Shown here: positions 50,141 to 59,736 of the stretch, one piece after another
How the letters are laid out: each line of letters opens with the position of its first letter
Position numbering within the stretch: the stretch's first letter is position 1
Source: Ferruginibacter sp.
GTDB lineage: Bacteria > Bacteroidota > Bacteroidia > Chitinophagales > Chitinophagaceae
NCBI GenBank assembly: GCA_025359625.1
Contig: JANYFT010000365.1
Coordinates: 23,042-87,041 of the forward strand
Direction: 5' to 3'
DNA: 64,000 nt
Position numbers and translations under genes: made by a program
The notes under the pieces: model-generated
Databases searched by the model: none
What the model was told of the DNA's origin: nothing
The model's input: only the letters and a program-made list of their open reading frames with translations

Positions 50141-50770
50141 TTAATCAGCTTCTTCAGATTCCTTTAATTCATTGAGAAAAGCAATGGACTCTTTTAAATT
50201 GCTGTCCTTTTTACCTGGGAATTTTTTAAGTACAAAAACGAGTATGACCGCTACTATTACAGCACCAAAAGTATAGTACAGCAAGACCTTTCCAAAAATC
50301 CCAAAAGAATATAAATTAATATTCAACACAGCCTTTGCTACCACAATGGCAAATGGTGCTGAAAATAATGGAATGATAAAATACAGTGATTGCAGACTTT
50401 GGAGTTCCAGACTCTTTAAGCGTTCTATTTTATATTGCGTTTCAATAACAGAAAGCCCGGGATTGATGGAAAAGTATATTTTTAGTTTATGAATACTAAG
50501 TATAAAACCATAGATTGCCATGCTTAGTAATACGAGCGCCTGGAGGGAAAATTTGTAATCCCATAAATTGTGAACAATAAAACCCACCAAAAAATATAAC
50601 CAGAAAAAGTCAACAAACAATTCAGAAAAAGCAGTCCATTTTATCTCAAATAACCCAGATCTTATTTTTTTAAATGCCACTTCTTTAATCAATTTGCGAT
50701 TTATTTGAACGTTCGTTTTTAGTTCAGTGTCTGAACTGTTCCAGATGCTGATTAATTCTTGGTATTCCAT
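50141..50770 (-). CDS. Membrane protein of unknown function, co-directional with a sigma factor
   Basis: Four hydrophobic segments; start lies 5 bp after the sigma factor stop. Confidence 0.65.
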   Translation of the reverse strand: MEYQELISIWNSSDTELKTNVQINRKLIKEVAFKKIRSGLFEIKWTAFSELFVDFFWLYFLVGFIVHNLWDYKFSLQALVLLSMAIYGFILSIHKLKIYFSINPGLSVIETQYKIERLKSLELQSLQSLYFIIPLFSAPFAIVVAKAVLNINLYSFGIFGKVLLYYTFGAVIVAVILVFVLKKFPGKKDSNLKESIAFLNELKESEEAD

Positions 50771-50774
50771 TTGA

Positions 50775-51281
50775 TTAGTTTTTTACTGTTGTTAAATGTG
50801 TGCTGAGTATTTCTTTTATCCGTTGCAACCTGGTGGATACATTGGTAGGTTTGATCCCCAATATTTCTGCCAGTTCCTTATTTTTAACGCCATCTAAATG
50901 CAGGATAATAATTGCCTTATCCAGCGGTTTTAGAAAATTTATATAATGATATAATTGCTCCAATTTTTCATTGGTAAAATGGGCATCCCATTGTATAAAG
51001 CCGGCTTGTTGCTCGTAAACTTCCTGTGTTTTTTTCCTGGTGGTGATCTTTCTTAAGTAAGAAATGGAAACATTCAATGCAATTCTGTAAGTCCATGTAG
51101 AGATGGAGCTTGACTCATCAAACTTTGGATAGGCCCGCCAAAGCTGCAAAATTATATCCTGGATTAAATCCCTTCTTTCATCATGATCATAGCAATACAC
51201 ACCCGCTACTTTCACAATCAATCCTTTGTTCTTTTCAAGAAAATCAATGAATAGTTCTTCCTGTAATTTTGACTCTTTCAA
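50775..51281 (-). CDS. RNA polymerase sigma-70 family (ECF) factor
   Basis: YDHDERRDLIQDIILQLWRAYPKFDESSSISTWTYRIALNVSISYLRK; LDGVKNKELAEILGIKPTNVSTRLQRIKEIL. Confidence 0.9.
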   Translation of the reverse strand: MKESKLQEELFIDFLEKNKGLIVKVAGVYCYDHDERRDLIQDIILQLWRAYPKFDESSSISTWTYRIALNVSISYLRKITTRKKTQEVYEQQAGFIQWDAHFTNEKLEQLYHYINFLKPLDKAIIILHLDGVKNKELAEILGIKPTNVSTRLQRIKEILSTHLTTVKN

Positions 51282-51433
51282 CTTGCTGATTTTTTATACA
51301 TTTATTACCTGTATTATATTATTCGCAGGCATGTTTAAATTGTCACAAAATATCTCTTTTATTTTTCCCGCTTAAGACTTACGAAGTTCAGACTTCACAA
51401 TCTTTTATGGACTTTCAAATAAAACTACGGAAG

Positions 51434-51528
51434 TGTGTGGAGGTTAGTTCTCGTATCCGGTTGAGGCGGTGGCCTCACTAACGGCTTAGTTTCGGTGGTG
51501 ATGCCAATCCTTCTGCGCCTACCACACA
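51434..51528. other. GC-richer intergenic element with nested complementary segments (candidate structured RNA or mobile palindromic element)
   Basis: TGTGTGGAGG (51434-51443) complementary to CCT(a)CCACACA (51518-51528); internal GAGGC-ggtg-GCCTC hairpin (51463-51476). Confidence 0.45.
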
Positions 51529-51723
51529 ACATCAACAATGGCGCTTGCTTTTTTGGGTTATCAACAAGGGTAAGAGTAATTACGTGTTAATTTCGAAATA
51601 TCAAAAACGATCAACCACAATCCTTGATAAATAAAAATTTTTTTTTACGTACAAAAAAAACATATTTTTATTTAGTTATAGCGATCAACCCAATAATATT
51701 TGTCCACCTAAACCAGCGCCATT

Positions 51724-52818
51724 ATGAGAATGTTCAGCCTTGCCATTTCTATATTTTTGCTATGTTCTTCCGTTTACTGCCAGCAACAATATCTTCCGGG
51801 TTATATAGTAACCAACAATGGAGATACAATGCGTGTCATTTTACAGGAAGAAAGTATGAGAGATATCACACAAGCAATAAAGTTTAAGAAGGACTTGCAA
51901 TCTGCAGCAACTACTTTTAAGCCAGGTGAAATATCATCTTTTGGCTACAATAACGGAGGGTCGTATAAGTCCATTCTATTCCCGGATAATCCTTCCGATT
52001 CTACGGACCTAAAATATTATTTTGCCGAACAGTTATTGGCAGGTACCTATGACCTGTTTCTTTACCAAAGGAAAGACCACCCTGCCTATACAGTTAGGAA
52101 AGACAATCATTACTATGTGCTAACGAACACAACTTACACGGGCCGGGGAGAAATTAATGATGTCGGCAATTATCAAAACCTATTGCTTTTTTTAACTGTA
52201 AATTGCGGGATAACGCCAAGGGATATAGAAGGTGTTGGCTACAATGATAAAAGCATGATTAAAATTATCACGCAACTAAATTATTGTGCAAACCCCGGCG
52301 CAAAAGTTATCAGTTTCGATCGCCCACACAATAGTAAATTTGAAATAATAGCTTTTGCAGGTGCATTTCCAGCAGTACAATCCTTTCAGATTGCTGCAGA
52401 AATTATAGCAAGGTTTCCCTATCCAAAAATAAGCCGTAACCTGTATATTAATGTAGGTATTCATTTTTCCAGCACTCCTTCTCTTTATAATCAACCCAAT
52501 AGCTATTACTTCTTTAATAAAGCACCAACCACTGACCTGCTCTTTTCTGTACCTGTTACTGCGCAATACAATTTCATCCGGGGCATTATACAACCATACA
52601 TTGCTGCCGGAGGATTAATAGGGGTGCTTAATGAAACTATAGATGCTACTTCCTTCGGAAAGGGCAAGTTCCATTTTAACAATGGATTTAAATTTTCAGC
52701 GATTGGCGAAGTCGGTATTGAAGCTACGGTAACAAGGAACTTACTCATTAAAACTGCGTGGCGTTATGAAGGAATGGTTGAATACCCTGTTGTTGGAATC
52801 GCGTATAAGTTCAAATAA
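51724..52818 (+). CDS. Secreted hypothetical protein with outer-membrane-like C-terminal half
   Basis: Signal peptide MRMFSLAISIFLLCSSVYCQQ; GYIVTNNGDTMRVILQEES; alternating aromatic C-term TAWRYEGMVEYPVVGIAYKFK. Confidence 0.65.
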   Translation: MRMFSLAISIFLLCSSVYCQQQYLPGYIVTNNGDTMRVILQEESMRDITQAIKFKKDLQSAATTFKPGEISSFGYNNGGSYKSILFPDNPSDSTDLKYYFAEQLLAGTYDLFLYQRKDHPAYTVRKDNHYYVLTNTTYTGRGEINDVGNYQNLLLFLTVNCGITPRDIEGVGYNDKSMIKIITQLNYCANPGAKVISFDRPHNSKFEIIAFAGAFPAVQSFQIAAEIIARFPYPKISRNLYINVGIHFSSTPSLYNQPNSYYFFNKAPTTDLLFSVPVTAQYNFIRGIIQPYIAAGGLIGVLNETIDATSFGKGKFHFNNGFKFSAIGEVGIEATVTRNLLIKTAWRYEGMVEYPVVGIAYKFK

Positions 52819-52829
52819 AAGAGCAGTTT

Positions 52830-53440
52830 GCTCGAAATGCGCAGTGGCAAAGGATTCCACCAGCCACTGCCCAGCATAAAACCGGCAACGTTATTTCCTT
52901 TCTTCACCATAGCTGTAATATCAGACACCGAATACAGCACTTCTTTTTTATACGTTATAAAGCCAGGATTAAGCACATGGTCGCCAATTTTTTTTTCCAT
53001 TTTAAAAAGCTTCATCATAACTAAGCCCACTGATGTACAATCTTGCTGTTGCAATTTTTTACCGGTAACAAATTCTTTTCTAAGCGTAGGCATCCGGTCC
53101 TCCTTATAATAATCCTCATCCGGTTCGGGGTTCTTACTGTCATCACCGATCCATTTGGCCGTCCAGTCTTTTGTATCCAGCATGGCAGTTTCAAACCAGT
53201 TGATCTCATTCCAGTTAGAGGTTTCATTTTGGTGGTGCATCACTCTTACACGCCAGTAATATTTTGTAAATGATCGCAATGCCTTACCTGCATACTCCAC
53301 TTGTATGCTTTGTGGCGATACAATTTTTCCGGGTGCCTATTGATCATCTTTGCCCTGTTGTAGATTATCACTTACAATAATTTCATAGAAGCAACAGGCC
53401 ACCTGCTATAGTGAGGGCAAATTCTTTTTTCATAGCATTA
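52830..53440 (-). pseudogene. Alpha-L-rhamnosidase (GH78) N-terminal remnant
   Basis: MKKEFALTIAGGLLL signal start, then YEIIVSDNLQQGKDDQ* (TAG), then APGKIVSPQSIQVEYAGKALRSFTKYYWRVRV...NWFETAMLDTKDWTAKWIG...NVAGFMLGSGWWNPLPLRI, then homology lost. Confidence 0.78.
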
Positions 53441-53499
53441 ATTTTTATACATAAAATGTAAGCCATATTTATGAGGCGGTCAAGAACAAACATGACAAA

Positions 53500-54351
53500 T
53501 TATTTTTTCAACAAGTCTTTATAACTGATGAGCTGAATATCTTTTTCTTTTATGAAAGCCTTTACTTTTTCATTGGTAAAAAGGTCTGTAACGCCCTGCC
53601 TGTCTGCGGCTACATTTTCGTACCCGATATGATGAATGCCCTGGAGTTCGCTGTTGTTCAAACCAGGATGATCTACAAAAATATAGGTGTTACCAACCTG
53701 CAGCTTATTGAGCATATTTATAAAACTCTGTACTTTTTCTGCCGCTGTTTTGTGGGCTCCATCATAACCCGAATACTTTACATTCAATGCTTCGGGATCA
53801 ATATTTATTTTATATTCAATGGCCAATTTTTTTGTCATTGCTTTTATTTCGGTGCTTAGTTCTGTACAGCCCATGTGTGCAGAGACATGGCTGATACGGG
53901 GAATTTTTTTAAGTGCCATTTCTATCTGTGCCCGAAATTCTTTTTCGATATCGGTTATGTTCCAGGTATTTTCTTTAATGGACTGACCGGGATAATTTGT
54001 ATTGGGATACACCATCGGGTAAAAATATCCATCTTTGTCTTTAATGCTGGCGCAATCCGTCAACGGCCGCCATTTAATATTGCTCCATTCACTGGTAATG
54101 GCCAAATGTACACCCACATCAACCGTTGGATTTTCTTCCAGTAATTTCACTGCCTCCGGAAACCAGGGTGATGGCACAATCACTTCAATGGATTTTTCAA
54201 TGCCATTTTTGTAACAGGTTATCAGGGCTTCATTGCCAGCATGGGCATAGCCCATATCATCGCCACGAATTATCAGCCTGATTGTTTTGTTCTGCGATTT
54301 TGCTGTAGTTAATACCAGCAACATCATGCCGGCAAATAAAACTTTTTTCAT
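53500..54351 (-). CDS. ChbG/YdjC-like carbohydrate deacetylase
   Basis: RLIIRGDDMGYAHAGNEA; VDVGVHLAITSEW; RISHVSAHMGC. Confidence 0.82.
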   Translation of the reverse strand: MKKVLFAGMMLLVLTTAKSQNKTIRLIIRGDDMGYAHAGNEALITCYKNGIEKSIEVIVPSPWFPEAVKLLEENPTVDVGVHLAITSEWSNIKWRPLTDCASIKDKDGYFYPMVYPNTNYPGQSIKENTWNITDIEKEFRAQIEMALKKIPRISHVSAHMGCTELSTEIKAMTKKLAIEYKINIDPEALNVKYSGYDGAHKTAAEKVQSFINMLNKLQVGNTYIFVDHPGLNNSELQGIHHIGYENVAADRQGVTDLFTNEKVKAFIKEKDIQLISYKDLLKK

Positions 54352-54405
54352 TTTTACTTATTTTAAAAGTCAATTATAAAAAATACAAGCCGGTTAAAAT
54401 ATTTT

Positions 54406-55704
54406 TTATTTATCCATCACATGCCTGAATTTTGGCACCATCAAATGCATGATGAGCCAGGCTGTAATATAGGCAAGCCCGCAAATAATAAACATGATGT
54501 AGTAACCGGTTTCAATATGGCCTGCTGCTTTATAATGATCAAATAATTTTCCTGCTAAACGGGCAATCAGTATTCCTCCTACAGCACCCGCCATACCACC
54601 AATGCCAGTAACAGAAGCCACCATCTTTTTTGGAAACATATCAGATACTGTTGTATAAATATTGGCACTCCAGGCAGCATGTGCCGAAGCGGCCAAACCA
54701 ATAATAAGCACTGCAAACCACATATTAAAACTGCCCAACCATTGTGCAAATACAACCGGCAAAACACAAAGGGCATAAATAAGCATGGAAGTTTTACGTG
54801 CCTTAAAAACCGGCCAGTTCTTTTTAATCAGGTGCAGGGGCAACCAGCCACCGCCAATGCTTCCAAAGCATGCCATGGTATACACCAGTGTAACCGGCAG
54901 TACAATATCAGTACCTTCAATTTGGTATTGTGCTTTTAAAAATGCTGGTAGCCAAAATAAATAAAACCACCAAATGGGGTCGGTTAAAAATTTGCCCAGC
55001 ACAAAAGCACGGGTTTGTTTAAAGCTTAATAACTTTAGCCAGGATATTTTTTCAACGGAGGATGTTTGGGAATGCCCCTCATCCATATCACTGTGTATAT
55101 AATCAAACTCAGTCTTTGATAAACGATGTTGTTTTGCCGGTATCTCATAAAAATAAAACCACAAAACCAGCCAGATAAAACCAATACTTCCTGTAATGAT
55201 AAATGCCCATTGCCAACCCATATTTTTAGCGATCCAGGGCACAGTAAGCGGTGCTAAAATTGCACCAATATTGGCACCGGAATTAAAAACGCCGGTGGCA
55301 AATGCACGTTCTTTTTTTGGGAACCATTCTGCTACTGTTTTGATAGCTGCCGGAAAATTACCTGCCTCACTCAGCCCCAAGGCGGCACGGGCAAAACCAA
55401 AACCGAAGGTGCTCCTAACAAGTGCATGGCCCATTGCAGCTATGCTCCATAAAAAAGTAAATGCTGCGTAACCCAGCCTGGTGCCAATTTTATCAATGAT
55501 CCTGCCAGCACCTAACATACCCGTAGCATAAGCCACCTGAAAAGCGATGACAATATTGGAGTAATCAGTTTCTGTCCAGTGAAATTCTTTTGTGAGGTCA
55601 GATTTGAGCAGGCTGATTACTGCCCGGTCTAAATAATTTATTGTTGTTGCAAAAAAGATAAGTGAACAAATCGTCCAGCGATATTTTTCAATGGGCTGTT
55701 GCAT
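54406..55704 (-). CDS. MFS transporter, hexuronate/ExuT-like
   Basis: 12-TM pattern; INYLDRAVISLLKSDLTKEF; FGFGFARAALGLSEAGNFPAAIKTVAEWFPKKERAFATGVFNSGANIGAI. Confidence 0.88.
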   Translation of the reverse strand: MQQPIEKYRWTICSLIFFATTINYLDRAVISLLKSDLTKEFHWTETDYSNIVIAFQVAYATGMLGAGRIIDKIGTRLGYAAFTFLWSIAAMGHALVRSTFGFGFARAALGLSEAGNFPAAIKTVAEWFPKKERAFATGVFNSGANIGAILAPLTVPWIAKNMGWQWAFIITGSIGFIWLVLWFYFYEIPAKQHRLSKTEFDYIHSDMDEGHSQTSSVEKISWLKLLSFKQTRAFVLGKFLTDPIWWFYLFWLPAFLKAQYQIEGTDIVLPVTLVYTMACFGSIGGGWLPLHLIKKNWPVFKARKTSMLIYALCVLPVVFAQWLGSFNMWFAVLIIGLAASAHAAWSANIYTTVSDMFPKKMVASVTGIGGMAGAVGGILIARLAGKLFDHYKAAGHIETGYYIMFIICGLAYITAWLIMHLMVPKFRHVMDK

Positions 55705-55784
55705 AAACCGTTATTTTTTTTAATGATGCATTTACATATAGCAGTCCTTTGTGGGTATGTTAAACTATCAGGCTATTTTACAAA

Positions 55785-56450
55785 TCACTTGTTTTTAATT
55801 TTTTTAACCAATTGTAAAACGGCCGCTGTTTGCTCCTGCAATTCATCAAACTTTTTTTCTTCCATCATTTTTTTTGTAATGAGTTTACTGCCCATGCCTA
55901 CCGCACATACGCCATTATCAAACCAGGCTTTCAAATTTTCTTCAGTGGTATCCACGCCACCAGTAGGCATAAACAAAAGGTTAGGAAACAACTCTTTTAT
56001 AGCGGTTATGTAAGACGGGCCTACCACACTGCCTGAAAATATTTTAACTATTGAAGCCCCGCTCATTTCTGCCGTATGAATTTCTGTGGAAGTCATGCAG
56101 CCCGGAATCCACAGCAGGCCTGCCTTTTGCACTATTGCACCTACTGCAGGATCAATGATGGGGCAGATGATAAAATTGGCGCCCGCAGCAATAAAGGCTT
56201 CTGCGGTGGCGATACTTTTAATGGTACCAATACCCAGGTGCATGCCGGGCATTTCTTCTTTTGCCATTTGTAGCAGCAGGGTAAAATTAGTCAGGGCATT
56301 TTCGCCACGGTTGGTATATTCCACTGCACGTATACCCGCCTGGTATAAGGCTTTTAAAATGGTTATACTTACCCCGCTGCTTTCGTGGTAATACAAGGGA
56401 AGTATTCCCTGCTTAATGATGAGTTGTTGTATACTTTCTTTTTTAGTCAT
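55785..56450 (-). CDS. KDPG/KHG aldolase
   Basis: AGIRAVEYTNRGENA; GIGTIKSIATAEAFIAAGANFIICP; FMPTGGVDTTEENLKAWFDNGVCAVGMGSKL. Confidence 0.9.
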   Translation of the reverse strand: MTKKESIQQLIIKQGILPLYYHESSGVSITILKALYQAGIRAVEYTNRGENALTNFTLLLQMAKEEMPGMHLGIGTIKSIATAEAFIAAGANFIICPIIDPAVGAIVQKAGLLWIPGCMTSTEIHTAEMSGASIVKIFSGSVVGPSYITAIKELFPNLLFMPTGGVDTTEENLKAWFDNGVCAVGMGSKLITKKMMEEKKFDELQEQTAAVLQLVKKIKNK

Positions 56451-57459
56451 GTTGTTGTATGAATGCTTTTACTTCGTCGGGTGTTTTATCGGTGGCATCG
56501 CCGGTAATGAATATTTTTTGAAAGGCTGCCGCCGTTGCATAATCCAGCATTTGCTGCGGCGGGTTGTTATGGTAATTTCCGTAGATCAGTCCTGCCATAA
56601 AACAATCACCGCTGCCCACTTTATCTGTAACAGTATTGGTGTGATATTCGGCGGAAACATAAAGTTGTTGCTGGTGAAACAAAGTGGTATAATAACTTAA
56701 AGCAGCATCACCAAAACGAAAAGTATTGGCTACCATTTTGCAATTGGGAAATTGCTGCATGATCTTTATCGAGGTCGCCTTGCTTTGCTGCAAATAATTA
56801 TCTTTTTTATCAATCGCTTTGACATCTTCATCAAAACTAATACCCAGCATGGTTTCAGCAGCCCAGATATTGCCCATTATAATGGAACAATACTTTACTA
56901 AAGCGGGCATAACATCAAAAGGCTGCTGGCCGTATTGCCATAATTTTGAGCGGTAATTCAGATCTATTGAAATAGTTATATTTTTTGCTGCACAAGCTTT
57001 TAATGCTTCTTCACACACCTGTGCAGCAGCTTCAGATATCGCAGGGCAAATGGCACTGAAATGAAACAAGCCTACTTCTTCCAGCACCTTATTCCAATCA
57101 ATCATACCCGTTTTTAATTCTGCAAAAGAAGAGTTGGCCCTGTCATAAATTACACCGGCATTTTTTAAATCAGCGCCCTGTGGTAAATAATAAGTGCCTA
57201 TCCGTTTGCCAGAAAAGTTGATAGCTGAAATGTCTATATTTTCCGTGGCAATATTTTTAATAATGTCACGGCTAAGATAATTATCGGGTATGGCAGTAAG
57301 GTATTTCACTGGCACATCCCATAAGGCCAATGCATGGGCCACATTTAATTCGGCACCGCCAATGTACACCGGCATTATGTTTTGGTGCATCCATTCACCG
57401 CCCAATACAGGCGAGAAACGCATCAGTAGTTCGCCAAAACAAAGCACTTTATTTCTCAA
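56443..57459 (-). CDS. PfkB-family sugar kinase (2-keto-3-deoxygluconate kinase-like)
   Basis: VLCFGELLMRFSPV; GGAELNVAHALALW; TVTDKVGSGDCFMAGLIYG. Confidence 0.87.
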   Translation of the reverse strand: MRNKVLCFGELLMRFSPVLGGEWMHQNIMPVYIGGAELNVAHALALWDVPVKYLTAIPDNYLSRDIIKNIATENIDISAINFSGKRIGTYYLPQGADLKNAGVIYDRANSSFAELKTGMIDWNKVLEEVGLFHFSAICPAISEAAAQVCEEALKACAAKNITISIDLNYRSKLWQYGQQPFDVMPALVKYCSIIMGNIWAAETMLGISFDEDVKAIDKKDNYLQQSKATSIKIMQQFPNCKMVANTFRFGDAALSYYTTLFHQQQLYVSAEYHTNTVTDKVGSGDCFMAGLIYGNYHNNPPQQMLDYATAAAFQKIFITGDATDKTPDEVKAFIQQHD

Positions 57460-57565
57460 GATTGGCTTATTTGTTTATTGTAAATAATTTTTACTTTCAA
57501 AAATATAGTGTTCATCATTTATAAAAAAATCAAATTTAGCCTGCTTCAATAGATCATAAGTTTTA

Positions 57566-57642
57566 CAAAACTAACACCAGTCAAACGGGAATCTCAAAAC
57601 TAACACCAGTCAGACGGGGACGTCAGACTGGTGTTAGTTTTG
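57566..57642. repeat. Two direct arms and one inverted arm of CAAAACTAACACCAGTC
   Basis: Direct copies 57566-57582 and 57595-57611; inverted GACTGGTGTTAGTTTTG 57626-57642. Confidence 0.92.
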
Positions 57643-58545
57643 CTCTGCGGAATAGCCACTTTTTTTTAACTGGTCAAAAAGCTCTGTAGTCTTTTGTATG
57701 GCTGCATCATTATTGATATTAAAAAGGCGGAAGGTTTCTTTATCGCCTTTATACAAAGGATTTTCCTGCATGTCGCCCTGTGATTTGTACGCAGCAATTA
57801 CCCACTGGGCAACTGTTTTATAAGATACCTGTTTTCCATGCCCAAAACGTGTAGCTACATCCAGGTAAAAGGAAGGGGCATTTTTCTTAATGGTAGTTTC
57901 CGGAAAACCATCCAGCATCGTATAAGTCTCAGGGGTTTCATCTTTATAAGTGCTTCCCGCAATGATGATGGGGCGTTTCTCTCCTTTGTACCGCTGCAAA
58001 GCACGCAGGGCCATAATTACAGCCGTTTTATGATGACCGTGCTGGCCTGCATACGGAAGCATTGTTATTATAAAATCGTATTGCCGGGCGGCCAGTATCT
58101 GATCTAATTTTTTTTCAATAAAAGGAACATCCCAATTTTTTCCTGTTACATAAGGAATGGGATTTAGATTATAATAATCATCCTTTTGGTCAAAAAAAAA
58201 GTATTGTCGTATACCCATGATATCACCGGCTTGCATCAGTTCCTGCTTCCGTATTCTTGGCAACTCTGCCCGGCCCACTGTTGAATCTGTCAGTTTAAAT
58301 CCATAATAAACCGAGCCCAGTTCTGACCCGTTAAAACCGCCCTGCCCATCTGTTATCAAAGCAAGGTCCACTGTACCTTTAAGGTCATGTGTAATTTTGT
58401 ACAGAATAATAGGGAAGCTGGTTTCATCATCCGGATGTGCATTTACCACCAGCACTTTCGGGCCTGATTGGGCAAAGAGTATAGCAGAAGAAAATGGCAT
58501 ACAGCAAAGGGCAAAACTTAGATATTTAAGACAAAAGCATTTCAT
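57634..58545 (-). CDS. PIG-L family (GlcNAc-PI de-N-acetylase-like) deacetylase
   Basis: KVLVVNAHPDDETSFPIILYKI; ALITDGQGG; YAGQHGHHKTAVIMALRAL. Confidence 0.9.
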   Translation of the reverse strand: MKCFCLKYLSFALCCMPFSSAILFAQSGPKVLVVNAHPDDETSFPIILYKITHDLKGTVDLALITDGQGGFNGSELGSVYYGFKLTDSTVGRAELPRIRKQELMQAGDIMGIRQYFFFDQKDDYYNLNPIPYVTGKNWDVPFIEKKLDQILAARQYDFIITMLPYAGQHGHHKTAVIMALRALQRYKGEKRPIIIAGSTYKDETPETYTMLDGFPETTIKKNAPSFYLDVATRFGHGKQVSYKTVAQWVIAAYKSQGDMQENPLYKGDKETFRLFNINNDAAIQKTTELFDQLKKSGYSAEQN

Positions 58546-58678
58546 TTTTTAGATAGATTTTTGATTTTTAAATTATGAAGATTTTTTATTGTAATTGTAA
58601 AAGAAGTGGAATTGTTGAACTTGTTTTCTCTGTTTAAAAAAAATTATTTGTTGATAAAATATTTTTAAAAAAATACAT

Positions 58679-59407
58679 TTACGGTAATTCGCTTGCCGCT
58701 TCCTCATCAAGTAAAATCAATCCATTGGGATGTTCTCTTATAAAACTTGCCGGTACAGAAACAGCAATATTTTCCTGAAGGGTTTTATGTATTATGCCTG
58801 CTTTGTTTTTTCCATTAGCCAATAATAATACTTTACCGGAAGCCATGATTTGCGCTATCCCTAAAGTAATACCTTTTGTGAGTTCCCTGTTTTCTTTAAA
58901 ATATTTTTGCCCTACTTTACTTGTAACGGCATCTAATACTACTACGTGTGCATTTAGGTTCGGATCAAAGCCGGGTTCATTAAAGCCAACATGCCCATTC
59001 ATGCCAATACCAACCAATGTAAGGTCTATCCCACCAAGCACATTAATGATGTTATCTATTCGTAAACATTCTGTCTCCGGATCATTTTCGATTGCATCAA
59101 AAAAGTGAATATGGTTCAGTTGTATGGATAAGGGAGCAAATAGTAGTTCATTTAAAAAATTATAACAACTGCCCTCAATAGTTGGCCCAATACCAATCCA
59201 TTCATCCAGCCCGATAAATATAGCAGCCGAAAAATCTACCTTTCTTTCCTTTGCCAAAGCAACTACCTTTTGATAGGTAAGCTTTGGGGTATTGCCGGCA
59301 GCCAAACATAGCACTGCCGCTGGTTTTTGTTGCACTACACTGATAATTTGTTCGGCTGCAAACACAGATAATTCCTCATAATTTTTAAAGACTGAAACCA
59401 TGGCCAT
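58679..59407 (-). CDS. Glucosamine-6-phosphate deaminase-like (NagB family)
   Basis: VLCLAAGNTPKLTYQKV; IFIGLDEWIGI; DLTLVGIGMNGHVGFNEPG. Confidence 0.85.
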   Translation of the reverse strand: MAMVSVFKNYEELSVFAAEQIISVVQQKPAAVLCLAAGNTPKLTYQKVVALAKERKVDFSAAIFIGLDEWIGIGPTIEGSCYNFLNELLFAPLSIQLNHIHFFDAIENDPETECLRIDNIINVLGGIDLTLVGIGMNGHVGFNEPGFDPNLNAHVVVLDAVTSKVGQKYFKENRELTKGITLGIAQIMASGKVLLLANGKNKAGIIHKTLQENIAVSVPASFIREHPNGLILLDEEAASELP

Positions 59408-59526
59408 CTATTTTAATTTACATTGAACAAGTTACTTCCATTTCATTGATTTGCGCATTCCGATCTGTAAGATATTGTATGCCTATTTTAAAAATTGCAG
59501 GCTTGCCTGCAGAACAGCCTCCATTG

Positions 59527-59722
59527 CTACTGGCAGATCGGCCAGGGATGTTTTATTCCAAAAACATGATCACTTTCTACAGTAAATATTTGAGCGTTAG
59601 GCTGCCAGCCTTTTAATTCAAAAGCCTTTTCAATTGGCACTGCATTATCCATTATGCCATTGCAAATCAATATGGGAATATCAAGATTTTTGATGGCTTT
59701 GTTTATATGAGTGGGAACCTGG
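59527..59722 (-). pseudogene. Alpha/beta-hydrolase C-terminal fragment
   Basis: Manual translation: VPTHINKAIKNLDIPILICNGIMDNAVPIEKAFELKGWQPNAQIFTVESDHVFGIKHPWPICQ*; no upstream domain present. Confidence 0.65.
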
Positions 59723-59736
59723 GAGTGCTTTCTATC

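Noticed and set aside
51434-51528. tRNA or tmRNA in the GC-richer intergenic element
   Set aside because: No T-loop GTTCRANNC consensus, no cloverleaf arrangement and no CCA-proximal acceptor stem could be drawn.
52764-53300. 178-aa ORF taken as an intact alpha-L-rhamnosidase
   Set aside because: GH78 homology stops at GWWNPLPLRI and the remainder is antisense to the neighbouring gene; treated as a pseudogene remnant instead.
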